A DNA stretch of 64,000 bases from Rhizobiaceae bacterium (GTDB lineage Bacteria > Pseudomonadota > Alphaproteobacteria > Rhizobiales > Rhizobiaceae), in assembly GCA_023953845.1 (NCBI GenBank), contig JAMLJC010000001.1, forward strand, positions 3,482,501-3,546,500. The letters are read 5' to 3'. Below the pieces are notes generated by a model. The model saw nothing but the letters and a program-made list of their open reading frames with translations. It was not told the origin of the DNA and did no database searches. This document shows, one piece after another, positions 49,211 to 57,119 of the stretch (positions are counted from its first letter, which is position 1; every line of letters starts with the position of its first letter). Both the position numbers and the translations under genes were made by a program.

Positions 49211-50017
49211 ATGACGGAGACAGCGGAGATCAGCAGGGACATGCGTCGCGTCGCGCGCTTCATCGGGACGGGCAAAGCCTCGGCCTCACGCGCCGCGAGC
49301 GCGCACATGATGCTCATCGAGGCAGCCGACAAAGGCGCGATCTCGGTGCCCGGAAGGGTGATCGAGATGATGGTCGGCAACAGCCTGATCGAGGCCGGCG
49401 GCGGAACGCTGACTCTCACCCCGGCCGGGCGCGCGCTCGATGCGAGCCCGCGAAGCGCGGACGTGGTGCCGGAAGGCATCGGCGATCTGGCGCTGATCGT
49501 CGTCAACGACGGTTCGGGCGGGCAGCAGACGATGGTCGACCTTTCGGAATCGCCGCTCGCGCAGATCGCGCGTCACCGCACGCGCGACGGCAGGCCGTTT
49601 CTGGACGTCGGCGAGGTCAATGCAGGCGAGCGACTGCGTTCGGACTATACGCGCGGACAGATCATGCCGCGCCTCGGGGCCAACTGGATCGCGTGCGTGG
49701 CATCGGGCCGTCGCGCCGGCGCCGGCGGCTCGGTGGAACTGACCGAAGCAGCGCTCGCGGCTCGCATGCGCGTTGAAAGGGCGATCGCCGCCGTGGGGCC
49801 GGAGCTTTCCGGCGTGCTGATCGACGTCTGCTGCTATCTCAAGGGCCTGGAGCGGGTGGAAGCCGAACGGGGCTGGCCGGTGCGGTCGGCGAAAATCGTG
49901 CTCAAGTCCGCTCTCGGAGCGCTGAACCGCCACTACGATCCCCGCGCGGGCCGTTCCATGCGACCGCGAGCGCTTCACTGGGGAACGGAGGATTACCGCC
50001 CGAGCATGAACGGCTGA
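49211..50017 (+). CDS. DUF6456 domain protein
   Basis: 268 residues. The N-terminal two thirds contain helix-rich regulatory parts (VARFIGTGKASASRAASAHM, VIEMMVGNSLIEAGGGTLTL). The C-terminal DUF6456 domain has FLDVGEVNAGERLRSDYTRG, MRVERAIAAVGPELSGVLID and VCCYLKGLERVEAERGWPVR. This arrangement behind a DnaA-like gene is a hallmark of Hyphomicrobiales. It resembles DNA-binding regulators; function unknown. Confidence 0.82.
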   Translation: MTETAEISRDMRRVARFIGTGKASASRAASAHMMLIEAADKGAISVPGRVIEMMVGNSLIEAGGGTLTLTPAGRALDASPRSADVVPEGIGDLALIVVNDGSGGQQTMVDLSESPLAQIARHRTRDGRPFLDVGEVNAGERLRSDYTRGQIMPRLGANWIACVASGRRAGAGGSVELTEAALAARMRVERAIAAVGPELSGVLIDVCCYLKGLERVEAERGWPVRSAKIVLKSALGALNRHYDPRAGRSMRPRALHWGTEDYRPSMNG

Positions 50018-50020
50018 GCG

Positions 50021-50446
50021 TCAGGCCGCAACGCCCAGCGCGACCTGCGCGTCGCGCTGGATGCGCCTGACCATCGACCGCAGACCGTTGGAGCGCTGCG
50101 GCGTCAGATGTGCGTCGAGGCCGAGTTCGCGCAGCGTGGCCTCGGCATCCGTCGCGAGGATCTCGCTGGCGCGCCGGCCGGAATAAAGCGCCAGCAGGAT
50201 TGCCACCAGGCCGCGAACGATATGCGCATCGGAATCGCCGTCGAAATCGAGAACCGGGTCGGCGCCCTCGCCGCGTCTCGTATTGAGCCAGACCTGGCTG
50301 ACGCAGCCCGGGACCTTGTGCGCGTCGTCGCGCGCCGCCTCGGGAAAGGGCGGCAGCTCCTGGCCGAGCTCGATCACATAGCGATAGCGGTCCTCCCAGT
50401 CTTCGAGGAGGGTGAAATCGTCGCGAATGGTGTCGATGGCCGTCAT
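50021..50446 (-). CDS. sufE: SufE-family sulfur acceptor protein
   Basis: 141 residues. TIRDDFTLLEDWEDRYRYVI, ELGQELPPFPEAARDDAHKV, PGCVSQVWLNTRRG (the active Cys in GCVSQVW) and LRSMVRRIQRDAQVAL are typical SufE. It accepts persulfide from SufS for iron-sulfur cluster assembly. Start ATG at 50446 (MTAIDTIRDDF) preferred over an upstream ATG. Convergent with the DUF6456 gene. Confidence 0.93.
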   Translation of the reverse strand: MTAIDTIRDDFTLLEDWEDRYRYVIELGQELPPFPEAARDDAHKVPGCVSQVWLNTRRGEGADPVLDFDGDSDAHIVRGLVAILLALYSGRRASEILATDAEATLRELGLDAHLTPQRSNGLRSMVRRIQRDAQVALGVAA

Positions 50447-50514
50447 TATGATGCGCATATAGGCCTGAGACGCGTCAGCGTCACCAAAAATGCGATTCGG
50501 GGGAGAGTGCAGGC

Positions 50515-50889
50515 CTATTCGGTCGGGCGTGCCGTTGGCAGAACCATTTCCTCGGCAGGCAGCACGCTGCCGGTCGGGATGTCATCCGTCTCGACCGGCT
50601 TTCCGGCTGTCTGCTGCGCGTCCGCCTTGCCCTCGTCGAGCGTCTCATAGGCGATGCGCGACACCTCGCGGGCGCGGACGCCAATGGTGGAGATGGCCGA
50701 GCGGCCCGTCTCGCATACGGCCGGCTTGCGCTCGCACATGCCGGCGATGTCCGTCACGGCCTCGCCGGCGGCGATGATCGCCTCGATGGCGTTCACCTGC
50801 CGCTGTCCTTCATTCTGCCCGGCGCTGTCCAGCGGCAGTGCCAGCAGCACCAGAGAGAACCAGAAGGTGGTCCGGATCAGAAAACCCAT
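50515..50889 (-). CDS. DUF5330 domain protein, secreted or membrane-anchored
   Basis: 124 residues. MGFLIRTTFWFSLVLLALPL is a signal or anchor. The conserved segment INAIEAIIAAGEAVTDIAGMC-type (VNAIEAIIAAGEAVTDIAGM, CERKPAVCETGRSAI) and the C-terminal tail mark DUF5330, common in Hyphomicrobiales. Function unknown. SufE follows downstream on the same strand, 69 bp away. Confidence 0.85.
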   Translation of the reverse strand: MGFLIRTTFWFSLVLLALPLDSAGQNEGQRQVNAIEAIIAAGEAVTDIAGMCERKPAVCETGRSAISTIGVRAREVSRIAYETLDEGKADAQQTAGKPVETDDIPTGSVLPAEEMVLPTARPTE

Positions 50890-51338
50890 GCCCGTTTCCT
50901 CATGCCGCGTCCCCGGCGGCATACGTCTTTTCCCTGGCATCACCTTCGCACGAACGCACAAAGCAAGTGTTGCGGGCTTGAGGCAAATTTTTCGGGAATT
51001 TGATTCGAATTTTACCGATTCGGTTTGCGCGAAAATTCGCCGCAAATGCCGGCGTCGGAATTGACGTTTTCGAAACCATCCAACTCATTGTAATAATTCG
51101 CGAAATTTTTGCGCCTAGGCGACTGTGGGCGGATGCGGCGCAAAAATGCCGGACGTGCGCGCCTAACCCGTCGTTTACCATGCGCGGAAAAGGCCGCGCC
51201 GGGCGAGGCCCGATCCCCAATATTTGCCGCAGCGCGGGCGTCAAATCGTCGGGCCTTATCCATTCTTTAAAAGCTGGATGCGAGGTTCAGAATTAACCAA
51301 GAGGACCCGGCGAGCGGGCGTGTCGCGAGTGCGTTGAG
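50890..51338. other. 449-bp intergenic region, AT-richer, with nested inverted repeats
   Basis: No gene is seen. TTTGCG (51024-51029) and CGCAAA (51041-51046) flank GCGAA (51029-51033) and TTCGC (51036-51040), a nested dyad of 23 bp. Several AATTTTT-type runs follow. It contains the divergent promoters of the DUF5330 gene and of the histidine kinase. Confidence 0.45.
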
Positions 51339-53117
51339 TTGAATCCTGTCCCGACCAGATACGACGATCTGTCGAGCGCGATTGCCTCGGCCTGCGATCG
51401 TTTCGTGCCTCCGCAGGTGGAGGGCGAAGAGGCCCGGCTCCGGACCCGCCGCCTTGTCGGCGTGATGCTTTTCGCCCCTATACTGATCGCCGCTTCTGCG
51501 GTGGCGCTTTTCAGCAACCATCTGGGCGCTTCGGCGACCCTCGCGACGGTGCTTTTCATCTTTGCGGCGAGCTGGCTCGGCGTGCTGGCCGCCGCAAACA
51601 TGGGAGCCGGCCGCTGGCTGGGGCCCATAGCGCTGTCTTGCGGCACCGCGATCGCGGCCTCGATCCTGTTCGCGGCGGGAGGATTGGCATCGCCGGCTGC
51701 CCTGCTGCTCCTCGCCCTTCCGATCGAGGCGTGCTGGGTGGCGCGCAGCCGTGTCGCCGCCATAGCGGGCGGGGTTGCGGTGGCGCTCGCCGGCGGTCTC
51801 GGCGTGATGGCCGATCTCATGTGGCCTTCGATGGCGGGTACGGCGGCACCGTGGCATTGGCTCCTGCCGCTGGCCTATGCGGCGACGGTTCTGCCGCGCG
51901 TCCTCAGGCCGGCTGCCCTGACCGTCGGGCCGGATGAGTTCCTCGCAGTCGACCGCGCCGCGGCGATCTGCGGGGGTATGGTGCTGGAACTGGCGCGCGG
52001 CGGCGATGTGGTCGGCGTGCGCGGGGGCGACGAGACCGTGTCCGGCCTGACCGCCGATCTGGTGCGCGGCGCCGGGCTGTTCGAGCGCATCCACGTCGCC
52101 GATCGTGTCGGCTATATGTGCGCGATGAGCGAAGTGCGCGATGGCCGGAGCAAGGCGGCGGCCGCAATCCGGCTGCGGGTGCCGCGAAGCGCCGAGACTG
52201 TCGGCCCCGACGACTATCAGCCTTTCGCCATCGAACTCCATGCGACAGGCGAGGGCGGCGGCTTCATCGCCGTGCTGCGCGACAACGCGGAGATCGAAGG
52301 ACTGCGCGCCGCACTTCACGACGCGAAGGAGGAGAACGCGGCGCTCGAGGTGGCGAAAGGCCGCTTCCTGGCGGCGGTCAGCCACGAGCTGCGCACCCCT
52401 CTCAACGCCATCATCGGCTTCTCCGACATATTGCTGCATCGCGAATTCGGCGGCTTCATAGACCAGCGCCAGCGCGAATATGCCGAACTGATCAAGGAAT
52501 CCGGCCACCATCTGCTCGGTATCGTGAACTCGATCCTCGACGTATCGAAGATCGAGGCAGGCACCTACGCGATCCAGACGGAGGCCTTCGCTTTCGGTGA
52601 AGCGGTCGACATGTGCCGCTCGATGATGTCGCTGCAGGCCGAGAAGAAGCGCGTCGATTTGCGCACGGAGATCGGCCGCACCATCGGCGACATTGTCGCC
52701 GACCGTCGCGCGGTGCAGCAGATCCTCATCAACCTCGTCTCGAATGCCGTAAAATTCACGCCGGAAGACGGTTCGGTGACCATCGGGGCGCGGCGCGTCG
52801 GCTCGCGCCTGCATTTCTGGGTGGAAGACACCGGCATCGGTATTTCCGAGGAGGATCTGGAACGCATCGGCAAGCCGTTCACGCAGGTCCGCAACGACTA
52901 TACGCGGCAATTCGAGGGCACCGGACTTGGATTGTCGCTGGTGAAGGGCCTGGTCGCCCTGCATGAAGGCACGATGTCGATCGAAAGCATGCCGGGCGAG
53001 GGGACCAAGGTCGCGATCAGCATGCCGGTCGAAGGTCCGAGGAAGGCCAGCAACGACAGCGCGCCTGCGGCTGCGCCGCAAGAGGTGAAGCATGACACGC
53101 TCCGCAAAACGGCCTAA
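51339..53117 (+). CDS. Sensor histidine kinase of the DivJ/PleC/CckA-like type
   Basis: 592 residues. Start TTG at 51339; no better-placed start upstream. Four or five transmembrane segments (LVGVMLFAPILIAASAVALF, ATLATVLFIFAASWLGVLAA and more) precede a PAS-like part and the kinase core: H-box AAVSHELRTPLNAIIGFSDI with His349, N-box NLVSNAVKFTPEDGSV, G1 DTGIGISEEDLERI, F-box FTQV, G2 FEGTGLGLSLVKGLV. Such membrane kinases act on DivK-like regulators that steer the CtrA pathway in alphaproteobacteria. Its overlap with the peptidoglycan-binding gene suggests an operon. Confidence 0.88.
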   Translation: MNPVPTRYDDLSSAIASACDRFVPPQVEGEEARLRTRRLVGVMLFAPILIAASAVALFSNHLGASATLATVLFIFAASWLGVLAAANMGAGRWLGPIALSCGTAIAASILFAAGGLASPAALLLLALPIEACWVARSRVAAIAGGVAVALAGGLGVMADLMWPSMAGTAAPWHWLLPLAYAATVLPRVLRPAALTVGPDEFLAVDRAAAICGGMVLELARGGDVVGVRGGDETVSGLTADLVRGAGLFERIHVADRVGYMCAMSEVRDGRSKAAAAIRLRVPRSAETVGPDDYQPFAIELHATGEGGGFIAVLRDNAEIEGLRAALHDAKEENAALEVAKGRFLAAVSHELRTPLNAIIGFSDILLHREFGGFIDQRQREYAELIKESGHHLLGIVNSILDVSKIEAGTYAIQTEAFAFGEAVDMCRSMMSLQAEKKRVDLRTEIGRTIGDIVADRRAVQQILINLVSNAVKFTPEDGSVTIGARRVGSRLHFWVEDTGIGISEEDLERIGKPFTQVRNDYTRQFEGTGLGLSLVKGLVALHEGTMSIESMPGEGTKVAISMPVEGPRKASNDSAPAAAPQEVKHDTLRKTA

Positions 53118-53895
53118 ACGCCAGCCGGAGCCATCCCGCCCGCTCGCAGCGGCGGCCTCGGGCGTGGCGGGCGCGATCTCGCGCAACCCGGCGCTCGTCG
53201 GCGGCTCGACCGCGTTTCTCGTCGCGCTTTCCTTCGTCTCGGCGAATGCGCTCTGGTACCAGCCCTTCGCGCATCCCGACGCGTTCTTCTCGACCCGCGA
53301 GATCGAGCATGGAGAGGCGCTTCCCAGGCTGTCGGAAACGACCATCAACATCGAACGGCCGGAAGAACCGGTGGTGCGCAAGATCGAAGGCGATCCGGTC
53401 ACCAAGTCCGTTCAGGCCGTGCTCAAGGAGCTCAATCTTTATCAGGGGACGGTCGACGGACTGTCAGGCCCGAACACGCGCAAGGCGGTCGAGGCTTACC
53501 AGCGCACGGTCGGGCTGCCGGTGACCGGCACGATCGACCAGACGCTCCTCGAGCAACTGGACACCAATCCGACCGCCGCCATCAATCCCGTACCGGCCGC
53601 CAAGCCTTCGGCGGCGGTCAAGCAGCAGCCGAAGCGGGCTTCGATCGAGGATATCATCTCGGAGCCGCTGGCCGCGCGTTTCGAGGGGCCGGACAATTCG
53701 GAAGCCGGGCGGATACGCAAGCTGCAGGCGGGTCTCAAGCAATCCGGCCGAAAGGACATCGAGGTCGACGGGATAATGGGCAGCCGCACCCGCTCCGCGA
53801 TCGAGGATTTCCAGGCCAGGAACGGCCTGCCAAAAACCGGCCTGCCGGATGAGGCCGTGTTCGCGGCCATGCGGAAAAAGGGCCTGATCGACTGA
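53092..53895 (+). CDS. Membrane-anchored peptidoglycan-binding protein
   Basis: 267 residues; overlaps the kinase by 26 bases. One N-terminal transmembrane helix (ALVGGSTAFLVALSFVSANA) places the rest in the periplasm. Two PG_binding_1 domains: VQAVLKELNLYQGTVDGLSG with TRKAVEAYQRTVGLPVTG, and IRKLQAGLKQSGRKDIEVDG with TRSAIEDFQARNGLPKTG. It may link envelope state to the kinase. Confidence 0.88.
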   Translation: MTRSAKRPKRQPEPSRPLAAAASGVAGAISRNPALVGGSTAFLVALSFVSANALWYQPFAHPDAFFSTREIEHGEALPRLSETTINIERPEEPVVRKIEGDPVTKSVQAVLKELNLYQGTVDGLSGPNTRKAVEAYQRTVGLPVTGTIDQTLLEQLDTNPTAAINPVPAAKPSAAVKQQPKRASIEDIISEPLAARFEGPDNSEAGRIRKLQAGLKQSGRKDIEVDGIMGSRTRSAIEDFQARNGLPKTGLPDEAVFAAMRKKGLID

Positions 53896-53983
53896 GAGCC
53901 AATTCTGCTCGGGTTTGGCAGCGAATTGTCGAACGGGCTCCGGGGCGCTTGCATCCGCACGCGCGGCGTCGCACATCGGCCTG

Positions 53984-54331
53984 ATGCGTCTCACCACCGA
54001 CTTCTGGGTATCCGCGCTCATGCGCAACGTCTTCAGGCAGGGCGGCTTCGCGGCCATCGTCCGCCGGGGCGCGACCGAGGCCGGCGCGGTATTCGTGACG
54101 GTGCGTAACCGGCTTGGCCAGACGACGCTCTACGGCCCGGCGCCGCAGGCAAGCTACGACAGCGCCCGGCCCGAAGACCGCCTGTTCTCGGTATTGATGC
54201 GCGACGAGGAGGGCGAGGCGGTCGAGCAGCGCCTTGCCAGGGAAGCGCGGTTCGATCCCGACATATGGGTGGTTGAACTCGAACCGGGTGATCGCGACGC
54301 GGCGGAACTTATTTCCATCGCGCCGTCATAG
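53984..54331 (+). CDS. DUF1491 family protein
   Basis: 115 residues. MRLTTDFWVSALMRNVFRQG, GGFAAIVRRGATEAGAVFVT, LYGPAPQASYD and FDPDIWVVELEPGD correspond to DUF1491, found only in alphaproteobacteria. Function unknown. An in-frame GTG-type extension upstream has no family match. A 6-bp hairpin (54332-54347) separates it from the convergent DUF2336 gene. Confidence 0.88.
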   Translation: MRLTTDFWVSALMRNVFRQGGFAAIVRRGATEAGAVFVTVRNRLGQTTLYGPAPQASYDSARPEDRLFSVLMRDEEGEAVEQRLAREARFDPDIWVVELEPGDRDAAELISIAPS

Positions 54332-54336
54332 GCGCC

Positions 54337-55383
54337 TCACGAGGCGCGCAGATGATCGGGCTTCTGCGGCTTTTCGTCGGAATTGCTAGCGGCCGGCGGC
54401 TGGGCGCGCAGGAAGTGACGCGCCGCCGTTTCGGCCCGCCAGCCGCGCAGCATTTCGAGTGCGGCTTCCCGGTGGAGCAACTGATAGCGCTCGACGAAAA
54501 GGCGCACGGCTTCCGCATGCGAAAAGAACGTCGGATAGATCGCCGAGGTGATGAGATAGGCCTGTTCGTCGTTTAGCCCGACCGCTTTCAGGGCGGCGAT
54601 CAGGCTGCTGTAGCCGCCGCTCGTCGTGATGTCGCGGGCGATCGAGAACTCGATGTCCAGTGCGTCGGCCAGCGCCGTCTGGAAGAAAGCCGGATTGCCG
54701 GTGAGGGCGGTCATCTTCAGGCGCGCGAAGATCTTCTCGCGGTGTCCCGTCTCGGGCGCAGCAGGGCCGGGCAACCGGGCGGCCGGAACCATGAAGCCGC
54801 GCAGGCGGTCGCGCATGCGTTCGGCCGCTTCGCCGGACGGCTGGGGCTGCGGAGCGACCGGAGGCTGCGCGCTCGCGCTTGCGGGTTGGACGAGTTCCAG
54901 CGTCGGGCGCTGCGGGCGGATGTCTCGCAACATGGGGGCCTCCTCTATCTGTTCGTTGACGGGCGTATGCTGCGCTTCGAGCGCGCGGATGAGCGCGGCG
55001 ATCGTAGGATGCAGATGGTCGCGGCGCGCGATGGCGCGCGCATGGGAAAGGCCGTGGCGCCCGATCAGCGCGATCAGGTCGATGTCGGTCAGCGCCTTGC
55101 AGCGGATGAGCAGCGGCGCGGAGACGTCAACGCTCTCGTCGCACAGCCTGTGGATCAGCGCGTTGGAGGTCTGGGCGGCATCCGAGAGCGCTGCCGCGGC
55201 GAAGCGCTTCGCGTCCTTCGGCTGCGCGTCGAACAGCCGGAGGCCGAGTTCCTCGAACTGCGCGATCTCGCTTCGGCCGGGACGCGTCAATGCACAGAAA
55301 GCGGAGACGGCAGCCCGGAAAAGGCGCTCCGACCTCTGCACTTTGCCCCTGACGGCAATATGTCTGAAATCAGCAGACGACAC
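54337..55383 (-). CDS. DUF2336 domain protein
   Basis: 348 residues. Helical repeats of the DUF2336 family: FEELGLRLFDAQPKDAKRFA, LSDAAQTSNALIHRLCDESV, LLIRCKALTDIDLIALIGRH. A Pro/Ala/Gln linker separates a C-terminal helical domain (PAFFQTALADALDIEFSIAR, YLITSAIYPTFFSHAEAVRL). The start is uncertain: a GTG at 55383 lacks a good ribosome site. Two CtrA-type sites lie upstream. Family members are linked to motility or envelope functions in alphaproteobacteria, unproven here. Confidence 0.82.
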   Translation of the reverse strand: MSSADFRHIAVRGKVQRSERLFRAAVSAFCALTRPGRSEIAQFEELGLRLFDAQPKDAKRFAAAALSDAAQTSNALIHRLCDESVDVSAPLLIRCKALTDIDLIALIGRHGLSHARAIARRDHLHPTIAALIRALEAQHTPVNEQIEEAPMLRDIRPQRPTLELVQPASASAQPPVAPQPQPSGEAAERMRDRLRGFMVPAARLPGPAAPETGHREKIFARLKMTALTGNPAFFQTALADALDIEFSIARDITTSGGYSSLIAALKAVGLNDEQAYLITSAIYPTFFSHAEAVRLFVERYQLLHREAALEMLRGWRAETAARHFLRAQPPAASNSDEKPQKPDHLRAS

Positions 55384-55478
55384 GCACGCTACGCCAAACG
55401 CTACACTCCCGCGCCGGTGCTGCCGAAGGCATCTCCCGCGCGTGGCGTCCAGACTAGCGCCGACCGGTTAGCGGACCG

Positions 55479-55611
55479 TTAACAGTGTGTTAAGGCGTGA
55501 GGCGGAATTCGAACGATGCAAGGATGCCACACATGCCCGCTGCGCCCCGGTCGCATCGCGCGCTTCTGCATTTTTCTGCAAATGAACGGTATCTCGTAAA
55601 CCTGTCGTTAA
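55479..55611. promoter_or_regulatory. Two CtrA-type sites in a divergent promoter region
   Basis: TTAA-N7-TTAA occurs exactly at 55479-55493. TAAA-N7-TTAA, one base off the consensus, occurs at 55597-55611. Both lie in the 305-bp gap 55384-55688 between the leftward DUF2336 gene and the rightward 62-aa gene; nothing else is evident in the gap. CtrA is the cell-cycle master regulator of alphaproteobacteria. Confidence 0.6.
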
Positions 55612-55688
55612 CCTGTGCGGCGCGTTGATGTCAAAAAGGGAGGCGTTGCGTTCTTTGCTCCGGTGAAACCGAGAGGGGTTTACGTAAC

Positions 55689-55877
55689 ATGGGCAAGGTC
55701 CTGTCTTTCCAGCCGAGACGCAAGTCGGTTTCGAAGCCGCTTGCAACCAAGCCATCCGCGTCGTCCGTCGTGATCTTTCCGGGAATCCGCTACGAGCGGC
55801 TGACGTCAGCGGAAACCGTCGCCTCGAAGCTCAGGCTTCCGGATCTCGGTCCGATGCCGTCGCCGGTGGCGCCATAG
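55689..55877 (+). CDS. 62-aa conserved-type small protein
   Basis: Starts MGKVLSFQPRRKSVSKPLAT. Basic N-terminal half, then VVIFPGIRYERLTSAE and a Pro-rich end (LGPMPSPVAP). Short proteins of this type are common in Hyphomicrobiales; I know no function. The ribosome site is weak. The upstream region holds two CtrA-type sites. Confidence 0.6.
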   Translation: MGKVLSFQPRRKSVSKPLATKPSASSVVIFPGIRYERLTSAETVASKLRLPDLGPMPSPVAP

Positions 55878-55893
55878 CGGCAACTCGCGGGGA

Positions 55894-56439
55894 TCATTCG
55901 CGGCGGCAGATCAGGCCGTCGATGTAGCGTGTCATCTGCGGCGCCCAGCTCGCGTCCGGGACGAAGACGCGGACAAGCGCGATGCCCTGGTCGATATCCG
56001 CTTCGACGAACACCGACGACACCAGCGCCTCCGGCAACTCCTTGCGCACGTCGATCATCTGCGGCGGGGTGAGCACGACGAAATCGAGTTGTCCGCTCGT
56101 CGCCGTGCGGTCGTTGAAGCTGTAGATGTTCTGGCCGCTGCGGTCATAGACGGACACGGACCAGTAAGGCACGCGACCCGGCGCCGTGATGTGCGCATAG
56201 CCCTCCTCCAGGTCGAAGCGGCAGGCGGCAACATAGAACAGAGGATCGGCGGAACGGTGGATGACCTCGGCGGCGGCGGGCGTGCCGTCGATGCGAATCA
56301 TCCGATAGAGCTCGCCGCGGCTCTCCAGCCGGGACCAGGCGTCGCGCTCCGAAAAATCGGGCAGGAGCAGAAGCACGACGATGTGGACGATGCCGGCGCC
56401 CACGAGACCGACCGCAACGGCATAAAGCAGCCTACGCAT
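55894..56439 (-). CDS. DUF1254-type membrane protein
   Basis: 181 residues. One N-terminal transmembrane helix (AVAVGLVGAGIVHIVVLLLL) and a periplasmic domain with YWSVSVYDRSGQNIYSFNDR and DFVVLTPPQMIDVRKELPEA. This is the short form of DUF1254 that occurs beside DUF1214 in rhizobia. Overlaps the upstream gene by eight bases. Function unknown. Confidence 0.8.
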   Translation of the reverse strand: MRRLLYAVAVGLVGAGIVHIVVLLLLPDFSERDAWSRLESRGELYRMIRIDGTPAAAEVIHRSADPLFYVAACRFDLEEGYAHITAPGRVPYWSVSVYDRSGQNIYSFNDRTATSGQLDFVVLTPPQMIDVRKELPEALVSSVFVEADIDQGIALVRVFVPDASWAPQMTRYIDGLICRRE

Positions 56440-57016
56440 CGCAGCCCTGCCGGATGACCTGCGGCATCTCGATATCCGTCAGCGCGCTGCCGCCGGCGAT
56501 CTGCGTGTCGTAGAGCGTCAGCACGATCGCCATGCCGCCGCTGCCCGATGTCGCGATCCAGTTGCCCGGCGCCGCCGAGCGGCTGAAATTGACGGAGACG
56601 ACATTGCCGGGAAGGCGCAGAACCTGCTGCGAGTGCAGCGCCTGCGGGCGCTTGTCCTGCACGGGAAGCGGCGCCAAAGCCCCGTCGGCGGCGTGGAGCG
56701 TCCAGAAGCGCGCCGGCGGTATCGTGCCTTCGACCACGTACCGGCATTCGCGGCGCAGGCCGACGCCGGTCGAATCCGTCGTCGCGGTGAAGATCAGGCC
56801 TTCTGCGCGGCCAAGCGCCAGCTCGCCGTCGCGCGCCACGCGCGCCTTGGAATAGGGATCGGCGTTCGGGCTGCCGAGATCGGGAAAGCTCGTCCAGGGC
56901 CCGATGGAAAGCGCGCCGATGCCGTGTTCCAGACGCAGGAGGTACCAGACGCTGCCCGCGCCGCCGAAGATCGCGATCGCAACGGACAAGGCGGTCAGGA
57001 ATATTGTGCGGAGCAT
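56432..57016 (-). CDS. DUF1214-type membrane-anchored protein
   Basis: 194 residues. Transmembrane helix (LTALSVAIAIFGGAGSVWYL), then DPYSKARVARDGELALGRAE, ECRYVVEGTIPPARFWTLHA and APGNWIATSGSGGMAIVLTL, all typical of DUF1214. Pairs with the DUF1254 protein in an operon. Function unknown. Confidence 0.8.
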   Translation of the reverse strand: MLRTIFLTALSVAIAIFGGAGSVWYLLRLEHGIGALSIGPWTSFPDLGSPNADPYSKARVARDGELALGRAEGLIFTATTDSTGVGLRRECRYVVEGTIPPARFWTLHAADGALAPLPVQDKRPQALHSQQVLRLPGNVVSVNFSRSAAPGNWIATSGSGGMAIVLTLYDTQIAGGSALTDIEMPQVIRQGCDA

Positions 57017-57119
57017 GCGCGCGCCTTGCGGCCAGACAGGCCAGAGGCCCGGGACGGATCAGATACGGGATAACGTCTGGAATGCGGGAGGTGCAAGCGC
57101 CTTGAGCCGTTCTGTCCGT

